A stretch of DNA of 15,541 bases from an uncultured Pseudomonadota bacterium (GTDB lineage Bacteria; Pseudomonadota; Gammaproteobacteria; Burkholderiales; Rhodocyclaceae): the NCBI GenBank assembly GCA_903939665.1, contig CAJAHZ010000054.1, positions 1 through 15,541 on the forward strand. Reading direction: 5' to 3'. The first letter of the stretch is position 1. Each line of letters starts with the position of its first letter. A program made the position numbers and the translations under genes. The notes under the pieces are model-generated. The model was given only the letters and a program-made list of their open reading frames with translations. It did no database searches and was not told the origin of the DNA. Positions 8,338 to 13,997 of the stretch are shown in pieces.

Positions 8338-8685
8338 TTACACTCTCCACAAAATCTGAATCGACCAGCCGGTGTAACCGACCAGTACAGCCGCCGTCGC
8401 GATGATCAGCAGCAGGCGCAGACCATCGGGCTTGGCATAATCCATCCAGATATCCCGAATGCCGATCCACGTGTGCCAGAAGAGGCTGATAAAAAACAGG
8501 AAGGTGGCGAACTTCATGAAACCGCTGGCAAAAATACCGCGCCAGGCTTCAAAGGAATCCGGCCCGACTGCACCGACCACGGCAAGAAACAGAACGGTAT
8601 AAAGCGCCAGAATGATGGCCGTGGCACGCTGGATGATCCAGTCCTTGAGGCCGTAATGAGCCCCGACAACGATACGATTTACCAT
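8338..8685 (-). CDS. sdhD: Succinate dehydrogenase membrane anchor subunit SdhD
   Basis: Small hydrophobic anchor of complex II that, with SdhC, binds heme b and forms the quinone site. It has 115 aa and three predicted membrane helices (about 15-40, 55-80 and 88-112). H71 in LFWHTWIGIRD is the expected heme ligand, and D82-Y83 in WMDYAKP match the quinone-site Asp/Tyr of E. coli SdhD at the same numbering. The ATG at 8685 lies inside the end of sdhC (7-bp overlap), and the stop abuts the GTG start of sdhA. Confidence 0.95.
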   Translation of the reverse strand: MVNRIVVGAHYGLKDWIIQRATAIILALYTVLFLAVVGAVGPDSFEAWRGIFASGFMKFATFLFFISLFWHTWIGIRDIWMDYAKPDGLRLLLIIATAAVLVGYTGWSIQILWRV

Positions 8686-9071
8686 AGCACTTTCACTCCG
8701 ATGATCAGGGTCATGGCAAGACTGACAGCAAAAACAATCCAGCTGGAAAGACGCGCTGACGCCAGGTCAATACCCTTGTGCAGATCGAGCAATAGATAAC
8801 GGATACCGGCGCAAAAGTGGTGCAGGAACAGCCAGATCAGACCCAGTAGAACCAGTCGGACCAGCGGGTGGGCGACCACACTCTTGAAGATCGCAAAGGT
8901 TTCGGGAGAAGTCAGGCTGCTTTGAAACAACCAGAGAAGAACGGGCATCAGGAGAAAAAGCACTGCCCCGGCAATACGGTGAATAATCGACAAGACACCC
9001 GGAAGGGGCAACTTGATACTCATCAAGTCCAGATTCTTTGGACGTTTTTTCTTGATAACCATTTCCGCCAT
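8679..9071 (-). CDS. sdhC: Succinate dehydrogenase cytochrome b556 subunit SdhC
   Basis: First gene of the sdh operon; membrane anchor subunit contributing to heme b and ubiquinone binding. From the ATG at 9071 it has 130 aa, with three membrane helices (about 27-50, 68-95 and 108-129). The family N-terminus KKRPKNLDL then LPLPG is present. S28 and R32 in SIIHR match the quinone-site residues of E. coli, and H85 in HFCAGIRY is the predicted heme ligand. An upstream ATG at 9080 sits immediately against AGAGGG (no spacer), while 9071 has a 9-nt spacing, so 9071 is the better start. The gene ends within the start region of sdhD. Confidence 0.95.
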   Translation of the reverse strand: MAEMVIKKKRPKNLDLMSIKLPLPGVLSIIHRIAGAVLFLLMPVLLWLFQSSLTSPETFAIFKSVVAHPLVRLVLLGLIWLFLHHFCAGIRYLLLDLHKGIDLASARLSSWIVFAVSLAMTLIIGVKVLW

Positions 9072-9133
9072 GAACGTCATCCCTCTTGTTACGCGGCTTA
9101 GCTTCTACCGCTTTGACCTATTTGGAACTCATA

Positions 9134-9159
9134 ATTATAAACTATTCAATCCACCGTGG
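9134..9159 (-). promoter_or_regulatory. Candidate sdhC promoter region
   Basis: On the minus strand a consensus TATAAT -10 box occurs at 9139-9134, which would start transcription near 9127 and give a leader of about 56 nt before sdhC. No matching -35 hexamer is seen at 16-18 bp. At about that distance lies CCACCGTGG (9151-9159), whose arms are inverted repeats, possibly a regulator site. A lone good -10 fits an activator-dependent promoter, but this is inference. Confidence 0.45.
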
Positions 9160-9188
9160 CTCGCCTGAAACGCTTGTCCCGCAACCTT

Positions 9189-9956
9189 TCAACCTAACTC
9201 GTTGTGATAGTGGCAATTCTGGGTCGAGTAAAAGCCGCGGCGCCATTCAACCGGCTTGTTGCCATAGGTAAAGGTCACCCGCTCGACGAGCAGCAAGGGG
9301 CTGCCCTCAGGCACGCACAGCAGGTCGGCGCTGACCCGGTCTGCGGAAACGGCGCGCAGACGCTCATCGGCACGGATCATGCGTACGCCGTAACGGCTTT
9401 CAAACAGGCTGTAGAGCGACTTCTCGCCCGCCTTGAGGACGTCGAGCGAAAGATCCTGAAAGAGTTCGCCCGGCAAATAAATTTCATCGAACACCACGGG
9501 TTCGGCGCCAAATTTCAGCAGGCGACGCAGGATGATGATCGGCGCACCGGGCTCCAGGCCCAGGATGCGCGCCACATCGACGCCGGCCTTGGCCCGCCAG
9601 CACTCAAGCGGGATACTCTGAGACGGCTGACGCTCGCCCTCGTTGGGCGCCAGGCGAAGAAATCGGAAGAAGGAACGCGGGTCGCTGTGCGTGGCAACGA
9701 AAGTGCCCTTGCCCTGGCGGCGCAACAAGAGATTCTCCGCCGCCATCTCGTCGATGGCCTTGCGCACGGTACCCTGGCTCACGCCGAAGCGCACGGCCAG
9801 CTCGGACTCGCTGGGAATGGCGTCACCCGGCCCCCATTCACCCGACTCCAGGCTACGCATGATCAAATCCTTGATCTGCCGGTAGAGAGGGCTGAAAGTT
9901 GCGGAATGAGAAGGCGGGCGCGACGAGGAGCGGTTCATGGGCGCCAATTTCAGCAC
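9189..9956 (-). CDS. GntR-family (HutC/UTRA type) transcriptional regulator
   Basis: DNA-binding regulator with an N-terminal winged helix-turn-helix (about residues 22-92: PLYRQIKDLI, then PSESELAVRFGVSQGTVRKA, then RRQGKGTFVA) followed by a UTRA effector-binding domain (about 110-245). This architecture is the HutC subfamily of GntR proteins, which normally bind a small metabolite; the ligand here is unknown. Its position, divergent from mdh and upstream of sdhC, points to control of TCA-cycle genes. The longest start is GTG at 9956, with AGGA 3 nt upstream; an internal ATG at 9938 (MNRSSSRPP, 249 aa) has no good ribosome-binding site, so the start is uncertain. It is co-directional with sdh, with a 117-bp gap and no terminator between. 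Confidence 0.93.
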   Translation of the reverse strand: MLKLAPMNRSSSRPPSHSATFSPLYRQIKDLIMRSLESGEWGPGDAIPSESELAVRFGVSQGTVRKAIDEMAAENLLLRRQGKGTFVATHSDPRSFFRFLRLAPNEGERQPSQSIPLECWRAKAGVDVARILGLEPGAPIIILRRLLKFGAEPVVFDEIYLPGELFQDLSLDVLKAGEKSLYSLFESRYGVRMIRADERLRAVSADRVSADLLCVPEGSPLLLVERVTFTYGNKPVEWRRGFYSTQNCHYHNELG

Positions 9957-9979
9957 AATTCCTACAAAACGTCTATCTC

Positions 9980-9985
9980 ATTATC
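9980..9985 (-). promoter_or_regulatory. Candidate -10 box of the gntR promoter
   Basis: Minus-strand GATAAT (5 of 6 matches to TATAAT) lies 24-29 bp before the GTG at 9956. The -35 would fall inside the ATATAAG repeats and is poor (CTTATA at 17-bp spacing). A repressor bound at 9991-10015 would cover this -35 and spacer, which would fit autoregulation. Confidence 0.4.
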
Positions 9986-9990
9986 AATTG

Positions 9991-10015
9991 TCTTATATAA
10001 GATATAAGATATAAG
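9991..10015. promoter_or_regulatory. Candidate GntR operator: palindrome plus three ATATAAG repeats
   Basis: TCTTATATAAGA at 9991-10002 is a perfect 12-bp palindrome. Overlapping it, ATATAAG occurs three times in tandem without gaps (9995-10001, 10002-10008, 10009-10015). The element lies 11 bp upstream of the mdh -35 box and directly upstream of the gntR -10, where a regulator dimer could act on both promoters. GntR proteins commonly bind short palindromes near their own genes. Binding by the adjacent regulator is an inference from position. Confidence 0.6.
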
Positions 10016-10025
10016 CGGTCGAATA

Positions 10026-10055
10026 TTGACACTTGCCTGCTTTCAATCTTATGAT
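10026..10055 (+). promoter_or_regulatory. Sigma-70-type promoter of mdh
   Basis: TTGACA (10026-10031) is a perfect -35 box, followed after 18 bp by TATGAT (10050-10055), 5 of 6 matches to the -10 consensus. Transcription would begin near 10062 and give a leader of about 90 nt. The leader carries a 6-bp inverted repeat, CCTGAG (10072-10077) with CTCAGG (10088-10093), which could form a 5' hairpin. Confidence 0.75.
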
Positions 10056-10151
10056 TCACCCGATTCGCTTTCCTGAGGCAGCAAAAGCTCAGGCGCCACG
10101 CCGATCACCCCAAGTAGTTTCTTGTTCATTGCTAACAACAGGAGCCGCAAC

Positions 10152-11138
10152 ATGTCCAAAGCCCCCATGCGCGTCGCAGTCACCGGCGCCGCCGGTCAAA
10201 TCGGTTACAGCCTGCTTTTCCGCATCGCCTCCGGCGAAATGCTCGGCAAAGATCAGCCCGTCATCCTCCAATTGCTTGACCTGCCGCAGGCTCAACAAGC
10301 CGTTCAGGGCGTCATGATGGAACTTGACGACTGCGCCTTCCCGCTGCTCGCCGGCATGGTCGCCACTGACGACCCGAATGTTGCCTTCAAGGATGCTGAC
10401 GTTTGCCTGCTGGTCGGCGCCCGTCCGCGCAGCAAGGGCATGGAACGTGCCGACCTGCTGACCGCCAACGGCGCGATCTTCACCGTTCAGGGCAAAGCCA
10501 TCGCCGAGAACGCCAAGGAAAACGTCAAGGTGCTGGTCGTCGGCAACCCGTGCAACACCAACGCCTACATCGCGCGCTCCGCAGCGATCAAGGTGGGCCG
10601 CACCAACCCGAAGAACTACCACGGCATGCTGCGTCTTGACCACAACCGTGCCCTGTCCCAACTCGCTGCCAAGATCGGCCGCCCGGTTTCCAGCCTGAAG
10701 AAGCTGGTCGTCTGGGGCAACCACTCGCCGACGATGTACGCTGACTACCGCAACGTCACCTCCAACGGCGACAACGTCAAGGCGCTGATCAACGACGCCG
10801 CATGGAACAACGACGTCTTCCTGCCGACCGTTGGCAAGCGTGGCGCTGCAATCATTGAAGCGCGCGGCCTGTCGTCGGCGGCTTCGGCCGCCAACGCCGC
10901 CATCGATCACATCCGTGACTGGGCGCTCGGCTCCGACGAATGGGTCACCCTCGGCGTTCCGTCCGACGGCTCGTACGGCATCCCGGAAGGCATCGTCTTC
11001 GGCTTCCCGTGCGAGTGCAAGGGCGGCGAATTCAAGATCATCCAGGGCCTGGAAATCGACGAGTATTCGCGTGAGAAAATCAACCTCACGCTGAAGGAAC
11101 TCACCGACGAAGCAGAAGCCGTAAAGAGCATGCTCTAA
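10152..11138 (+). CDS. mdh: Malate dehydrogenase (NAD-dependent)
   Basis: Oxidises malate to oxaloacetate with NAD+, supplying the substrate of GltA. It is the LDH/MDH-superfamily enzyme resembling cytosolic-type MDH, 328 aa from the ATG at 10152. The NAD-binding loop GAAGQIG is at 12-18, with D43 in LLDL positioned to bind the adenosine ribose. The mobile loop GARPRSKGMERADLL (89-103) carries substrate arginines. D163 in RLDHNR and H191 in GNHSPT are the catalytic pair. The start is fixed by AGGAG at 10140-10144 and the usual MSKxPMRVAVTGAAGQ N-terminus; an upstream TTG at 10122 would add ten unconserved residues and is rejected. It is monocistronic by its promoter and terminator. Confidence 0.98.
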   Translation: MSKAPMRVAVTGAAGQIGYSLLFRIASGEMLGKDQPVILQLLDLPQAQQAVQGVMMELDDCAFPLLAGMVATDDPNVAFKDADVCLLVGARPRSKGMERADLLTANGAIFTVQGKAIAENAKENVKVLVVGNPCNTNAYIARSAAIKVGRTNPKNYHGMLRLDHNRALSQLAAKIGRPVSSLKKLVVWGNHSPTMYADYRNVTSNGDNVKALINDAAWNNDVFLPTVGKRGAAIIEARGLSSAASAANAAIDHIRDWALGSDEWVTLGVPSDGSYGIPEGIVFGFPCECKGGEFKIIQGLEIDEYSREKINLTLKELTDEAEAVKSML

Positions 11139-11139
11139 G

Positions 11140-11155
11140 CGGAAGCTCGCTTCCG
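11140..11155 (+). other. Short hairpin in the mdh 3' untranslated region
   Basis: Directly after the mdh TAA, CGGAAG and CTTCCG form a 6-bp stem around a CTCG tetraloop. It is not followed by a T-tract, so it is not a terminator. It may protect the mRNA 3' end ahead of the true terminator. A role is inference. Confidence 0.4.
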
Positions 11156-11160
11156 TCAAG

Positions 11161-11189
11161 AAAGGCCGCAGCTTGTCTGCGGCCTTTTT
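11161..11189 (+). terminator. Intrinsic terminator of mdh
   Basis: GGCCGCAG (11164-11171) pairs with CTGCGGCC (11177-11184) around a 5-nt CTTGT loop, with three flanking A-T pairs, and is followed by a run of five T residues. It starts 22 nt after the mdh stop. This is a strong Rho-independent terminator. Confidence 0.92.
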
Positions 11190-11199
11190 GTTTGCGCGG

Positions 11200-11205
11200 T
11201 AAAAT
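11200..11205 (+). promoter_or_regulatory. Possible -10 box for the CitE-like gene
   Basis: TAAAAT lies 30 bp before the ATG at 11236, just after the mdh terminator. No good -35 is visible at standard spacing, since that position falls in the terminator stem. A separate promoter is expected because the terminator lies upstream. The assignment is weak. Confidence 0.3.
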
Positions 11206-11235
11206 GCGGGCATCAAAATCACCGGCCAGCTCTCC

Positions 11236-12219
11236 ATGCGTCACCCCAGCCAGATCCTGTTCGCAGGAGAAAAACCCTTCCCCATCCTGCCCGCAGTCGA
11301 TCATTACGCAGGCTCAGAGAAGCTGATGAAAAAGGCGCTGCAGTTGCAGAACGAACTCGGCCCGATTTTCGACATTACCTGCGACTGTGAAGATGGCGCG
11401 CCCGCCGGCACCGAGCGCGAACATGCCGAAATGGCTGCCGCCACGATCATGAGCGACGACAACCGTCATCAGCGCGTCGGCGCGCGCATCCATGACATCA
11501 CGCACTCGCACTGGCAACAGGACATCGAGATCCTCGTGGCACAAGCCGGCAGTCGCCTGCCCTTTCTTACCCTGCCCAAGCCGCGCGGCGTCGAAGATGT
11601 GCGCATTCAGCTTGACGCACTTCGCCACGCCGAAACGGCCGCCGGCCTCGACAGAAAAATCCCGGTACACGTCCTGATCGAGACGCACGGCGCGCTGCGC
11701 GAGGTGTGGGAGATCGCCGCGCTGCCCGGCGTCGAGTCGCTTGACTTCGGGTTGATGGATTTTGTCAGCGGCCACCATGGCGCGATCCCCGGATCGGCAA
11801 TGAAGAGCCCCGGGCAGTTCGAACACCCGCTGGTCGCCCGCGCCAAATGCGAAATCGCCGCCGCGGCGCTGGCCAACGGCGTCGTTCCAGCGCATAACGT
11901 CACCACCGAACTCAAGGACATCGGCATCATCGGCGATGATGCCCGTCGCGCACGACAGGAGTTCGGCTACCTGCGCATGTGGAGCATCCACCCGAACCAG
12001 ATCGTGCCGATTGTCGAAGCGATGCGCCCGGACTTCTCCGAAGTCGAGTCGGCGGCGGCAATTCTGAGTGCAGCCCAGGACAAGAATTGGGGGCCAATCC
12101 AGCACGAAGGACGGCTGCATGACCGTGCCTCCTATCGCTATTACTGGGAGTTGCTGGCGCGCGCACAGAGCACGGGAATGGCGCTGCCAAGCGATGCCCT
12201 AGCGCGGTTTTTCGCCTAA
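11236..12219 (+). CDS. HpcH/HpaI aldolase / citrate lyase beta-like (CitE-like) protein
   Basis: Member of the Mg-dependent HpcH/HpaI-CitE superfamily, whose enzymes cleave or form C-C bonds in acyl-CoA thioesters or hydroxy acids. It has 327 aa. Visible superfamily signatures are CDCEDG (49-54), R84, LPKPRG (113-118), the metal-binding E149 in LIETHGAL, and D175 in DFGLMDF. The N-terminus (SQILFAGEKPFPILPAVDHY) differs from the usual LFVPG-type start of classical CitE or malyl-CoA lyases, so this is a divergent subgroup. Citrate lyase alpha and gamma subunits are absent, so it is probably not citrate lyase. Malyl-CoA or citramalyl-CoA lyase activity is possible but unproven. The ATG at 11236 has a poor ribosome-binding site. 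It lies just after mdh and 5 bp before the pyrophosphohydrolase gene. Confidence 0.85.
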   Translation: MRHPSQILFAGEKPFPILPAVDHYAGSEKLMKKALQLQNELGPIFDITCDCEDGAPAGTEREHAEMAAATIMSDDNRHQRVGARIHDITHSHWQQDIEILVAQAGSRLPFLTLPKPRGVEDVRIQLDALRHAETAAGLDRKIPVHVLIETHGALREVWEIAALPGVESLDFGLMDFVSGHHGAIPGSAMKSPGQFEHPLVARAKCEIAAAALANGVVPAHNVTTELKDIGIIGDDARRARQEFGYLRMWSIHPNQIVPIVEAMRPDFSEVESAAAILSAAQDKNWGPIQHEGRLHDRASYRYYWELLARAQSTGMALPSDALARFFA

Positions 12220-12224
12220 AAACC

Positions 12225-12581
12225 ATGGAAGCACTGACACAAGCTCTGCTGAAATTCCGCGACGAACGAAACTGGTCGCAGTTCCACACGCTGCGCAACC
12301 TGATCGTTTCGCTCAACCTGGAGGCGGCCGAGCTCCTCGAACTGACGCAGTGGAAGAACGATTCGGAAATGGCCGCGCTGAGCGCTGACAACGCCGCGCA
12401 CGAAGCGCTGAGCGACGAGTGCGCCGATATCCTGCTTTACCTGCTGTTGATTGCGGAGAATGCCGGAATCGACCTCGAAACAGCGGCCCACAACAAGCTG
12501 GCCAAGAATGCCGCAAAATACCCGGTAGAAAAAAGCTACGGATCAAGCCGTAAATACACACAACTCGACGACAACGAGTAG
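12225..12581 (+). CDS. MazG-like nucleotide pyrophosphohydrolase (dCTP pyrophosphatase type)
   Basis: Small all-alpha NTP pyrophosphohydrolase of the MazG/RS21-C6 superfamily, which hydrolyses (d)NTPs to monophosphate and pyrophosphate and often removes non-canonical nucleotides. It has 118 aa, the usual single-domain size. The Mg-binding EXXE...EXXD pattern is intact: E33/E36 in EAAELLE and E65/D68 in DECADIL. WSQFHTLRNL near residue 17 and the conserved KNAAKYPVEKSYG-type end match the human DCTPP1-like subgroup. It starts 5 bp after the CitE-like gene without its own clear ribosome-binding site, suggesting translational coupling. Its exact substrate cannot be read from sequence. Confidence 0.88.
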   Translation: MEALTQALLKFRDERNWSQFHTLRNLIVSLNLEAAELLELTQWKNDSEMAALSADNAAHEALSDECADILLYLLLIAENAGIDLETAAHNKLAKNAAKYPVEKSYGSSRKYTQLDDNE

Positions 12582-12603
12582 ACCGTCAAATTCAAACGCC
12601 TTG

Positions 12604-12664
12604 CCACCAAGTTAACTTCAAGTTCTTCTTGGTGTAACTTGGTGTCCTTCGTGCCTTGGTGGTG
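12604..12664. repeat. Degenerate CTT(G/C)GTG intergenic repeat with inverted arm
   Basis: Between the pyrophosphohydrolase and rlmJ genes the heptamer CTTGGTG occurs at 12628, 12638 and 12655, with the variant CTTCGTG at 12647, spaced 8-10 bp apart. An inverted copy begins at 12605. CACCAAGTTA (12605-12614) and TAACTTGGTG (12635-12644) form a perfect 10-bp inverted repeat with a 20-nt loop. On the minus strand it reads as a CACCAAGGCACGAAGGACAC-type sequence. From memory, similar intergenic repeats are scattered through many proteobacterial genomes; this was not searched here. Confidence 0.65.
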
Positions 12665-12698
12665 AAATTTCAGCCTTTGTCTTTCAACATAACAGGCA

Positions 12699-13544
12699 CT
12701 ACCCTTCCTCCTGCTCCAGCGTAAACCCTGCCCCGGCATCGAGCCCCAGCACTTCGACCAGATAGGGCATCACCTCCTGCAGCGTCGCGAGCAGGGTCCA
12801 TGGCGGGTTAAGCACGAACATCCCGCTGCCGTGCATGCCAAAGCCATCCTTGGCTGGCGTATTGACGCGTAGCGCAACATGCAGCCAGCTTTTGGCCGGC
12901 AGCTTTTTCAAGCGCGGCGGCAATTCATGGGCATCAAGGCGGGTAAGTTGCGGATACCACAGCGCATAAGTACCGCCGGGAAAACGCGTCAGCGCCTCCT
13001 TTAGCGAATGAAACACCTGTTCGTAGTCCTGCTTGTCTTCATAGGACGGATCGATCAGCACCAACGCCCGGCGCGGCGGCGGCGGCAACAGCGCCTTGAG
13101 TCCGGCAAACCCATCGGTTGGCTCGATAATTACCCGCTTGCCGGCATCGTGAAAATTTTCCTGCAGGAGCCGCGCATCCCGGCTGTGCAGCTCAAACAGG
13201 CGCAGTCGATCCTGCTCGCGCATCGTCCACAGCGCAAAATACGGCGAGCCGGGATAGGCGCGCAACTGGCGATCCGGATTGATCTGGCGCACCAACGCAA
13301 GGTACTCGGCGAGCGGCGGCGGCAGGTCGTTACGATTCCAGAGACGGCCAACGCCGTTCTTGTACTCGGAAAGCTTCGCCGCATAACCCGAGTCGAGCGC
13401 ATAGCAGCCGGCTCCGGCGTGCGTGTCGACATACCAGAACGGCTTGTCCTTCTGGCCGAGATAACGGGTCAGCTGAACGAGGACGAGGTGTTTGAGAACG
13501 TCGGCGTGGTTGCCGGCGTGAAAAGCGTGACGATAGCTGAGCAT
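12699..13544 (-). CDS. rlmJ: 23S rRNA (adenine(2030)-N6)-methyltransferase RlmJ
   Basis: SAM-dependent enzyme that methylates A2030 of 23S rRNA during ribosome assembly. It has 281 aa against 280 in E. coli. The N-terminus MLSYRHAFHAGNHADVLKH is nearly invariant in the family. The SAM-binding motif YVDTHAGAG is at 38-46. The catalytic motif IV reads DPSYE at 165-169, where E. coli has DPPYE; Ser for Pro is a tolerated type of change in N6-adenine methyltransferases. ALWYPQ and the C-terminal GMFVLNPPW block are present. The ATG at 13544 has no strong ribosome-binding site, but the conserved N-terminus fixes it. A possible TACAAT -10 lies at 13598-13593 on the minus strand. Confidence 0.95.
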   Translation of the reverse strand: MLSYRHAFHAGNHADVLKHLVLVQLTRYLGQKDKPFWYVDTHAGAGCYALDSGYAAKLSEYKNGVGRLWNRNDLPPPLAEYLALVRQINPDRQLRAYPGSPYFALWTMREQDRLRLFELHSRDARLLQENFHDAGKRVIIEPTDGFAGLKALLPPPPRRALVLIDPSYEDKQDYEQVFHSLKEALTRFPGGTYALWYPQLTRLDAHELPPRLKKLPAKSWLHVALRVNTPAKDGFGMHGSGMFVLNPPWTLLATLQEVMPYLVEVLGLDAGAGFTLEQEEG

Positions 13545-13592
13545 GGGCGAAGGCTGTCTGCGAAGGTGCCTGCAATTCCGGCGAAGGAAGCG

Positions 13593-13598
13593 ATTGTA
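13593..13598 (-). promoter_or_regulatory. Possible -10 box for rlmJ
   Basis: Minus-strand TACAAT in the context GGCGTACAATCG lies about 50 bp before the rlmJ ATG. The expected -35 region (GGACTT) is a poor match. Support is the -10 alone. Confidence 0.35.
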
Positions 13599-13672
13599 CG
13601 CCGGAAGACGGCAATAAGTCCGTCAGGCAAGCCTGCAGATGACTGGCCGCGAAATGAAAAACACGACCGAAG

Positions 13673-13713
13673 AAAAAGCCCGCAGGCGAAAATCAGCTTG
13701 CCGCAGGTGCGGG
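13673..13713 (-). terminator. Weak candidate terminator after the small Lys/Glu-rich gene
   Basis: On the minus strand CCCGCA and TGCGGG (plus-strand arms 13708-13713 and 13679-13684) could pair around a 23-nt loop, followed by GCTTTTT (five T). The loop is long and contains the stop codon of the upstream gene, so the structure is doubtful. Confidence 0.3.
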
Positions 13714-13875
13714 ATTTGCATCAGCGGGCGCGGTGCCGTCGGCAGAAGCCGCATCGCCTTCAGACGCCTTCTCCGCCAGTTTGCGCTGACGCTTCTCTTC
13801 CTGCTTCTCTTCCTGTTTTCTTTTCTTTTCCAGATCTCTCTGGCGTTTTTCGAACGAGTAATTTGGTTTTGCCAA
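13693..13875 (-). CDS. Small Lys/Glu-rich conserved-type protein, TTG start
   Basis: Function unknown. From a TTG at 13875 the protein has 60 aa and begins MAKPNYSFEKRQRDLEKKRK, which I recall as the usual N-terminus of small uncharacterised proteins in beta- and gammaproteobacteria. AGGGA lies 7 nt upstream of this TTG. The alternative ATG at 13896 (67 aa, MPIREIVLAKPNY) has no ribosome-binding site and adds unconserved residues. The first 35 residues are strongly charged with K, E, R and Q and should form a long, probably coiled, helix. The C-terminus is Ala/Asp/Pro-rich and likely disordered. There is no signal peptide or membrane segment. It lies between the RRM protein and rlmJ, all on the same strand, so a role near RNA is possible but is only inference. 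Confidence 0.7.
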   Translation of the reverse strand: MAKPNYSFEKRQRDLEKKRKQEEKQEEKRQRKLAEKASEGDAASADGTAPADANPAPAAS

Positions 13876-13997
13876 GACAATTTCCCTGATCGGCATACGC
13901 GCCGAATGAAGCGTTACAAGATAAACAAAGGCACCGAGTCACTGATCGCTAATGCAATACACCAACGATGCAAAAACCCGGCGCTCGAACAAATCAG

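Noticed and set aside
10089..11237. 382-aa minus-strand open frame opposite mdh
   Set aside because: Fully antisense to mdh and its terminator; low-complexity Val/Asp/Gly/Arg-rich translation typical of a shadow frame.
11236..12219. Naming the CitE-like gene citrate lyase beta (citE) or malyl-CoA lyase
   Set aside because: The N-terminus is atypical and the citrate lyase partner genes are absent, so a specific name would overstate the evidence.
12604..12664. CRISPR array
   Set aside because: Units are 7 bp with 8-10 bp period and no spacers, and there are no cas genes; it is a short degenerate repeat.
12536..12739. 67-aa minus-strand frame through the CTT(G/C)GTG repeat
   Set aside because: Its sequence (HHQGTKDTKLHQEE) is just a translation of the repeat and overlaps the ends of the two flanking genes. 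Frames of this type are artefacts of the repeat.
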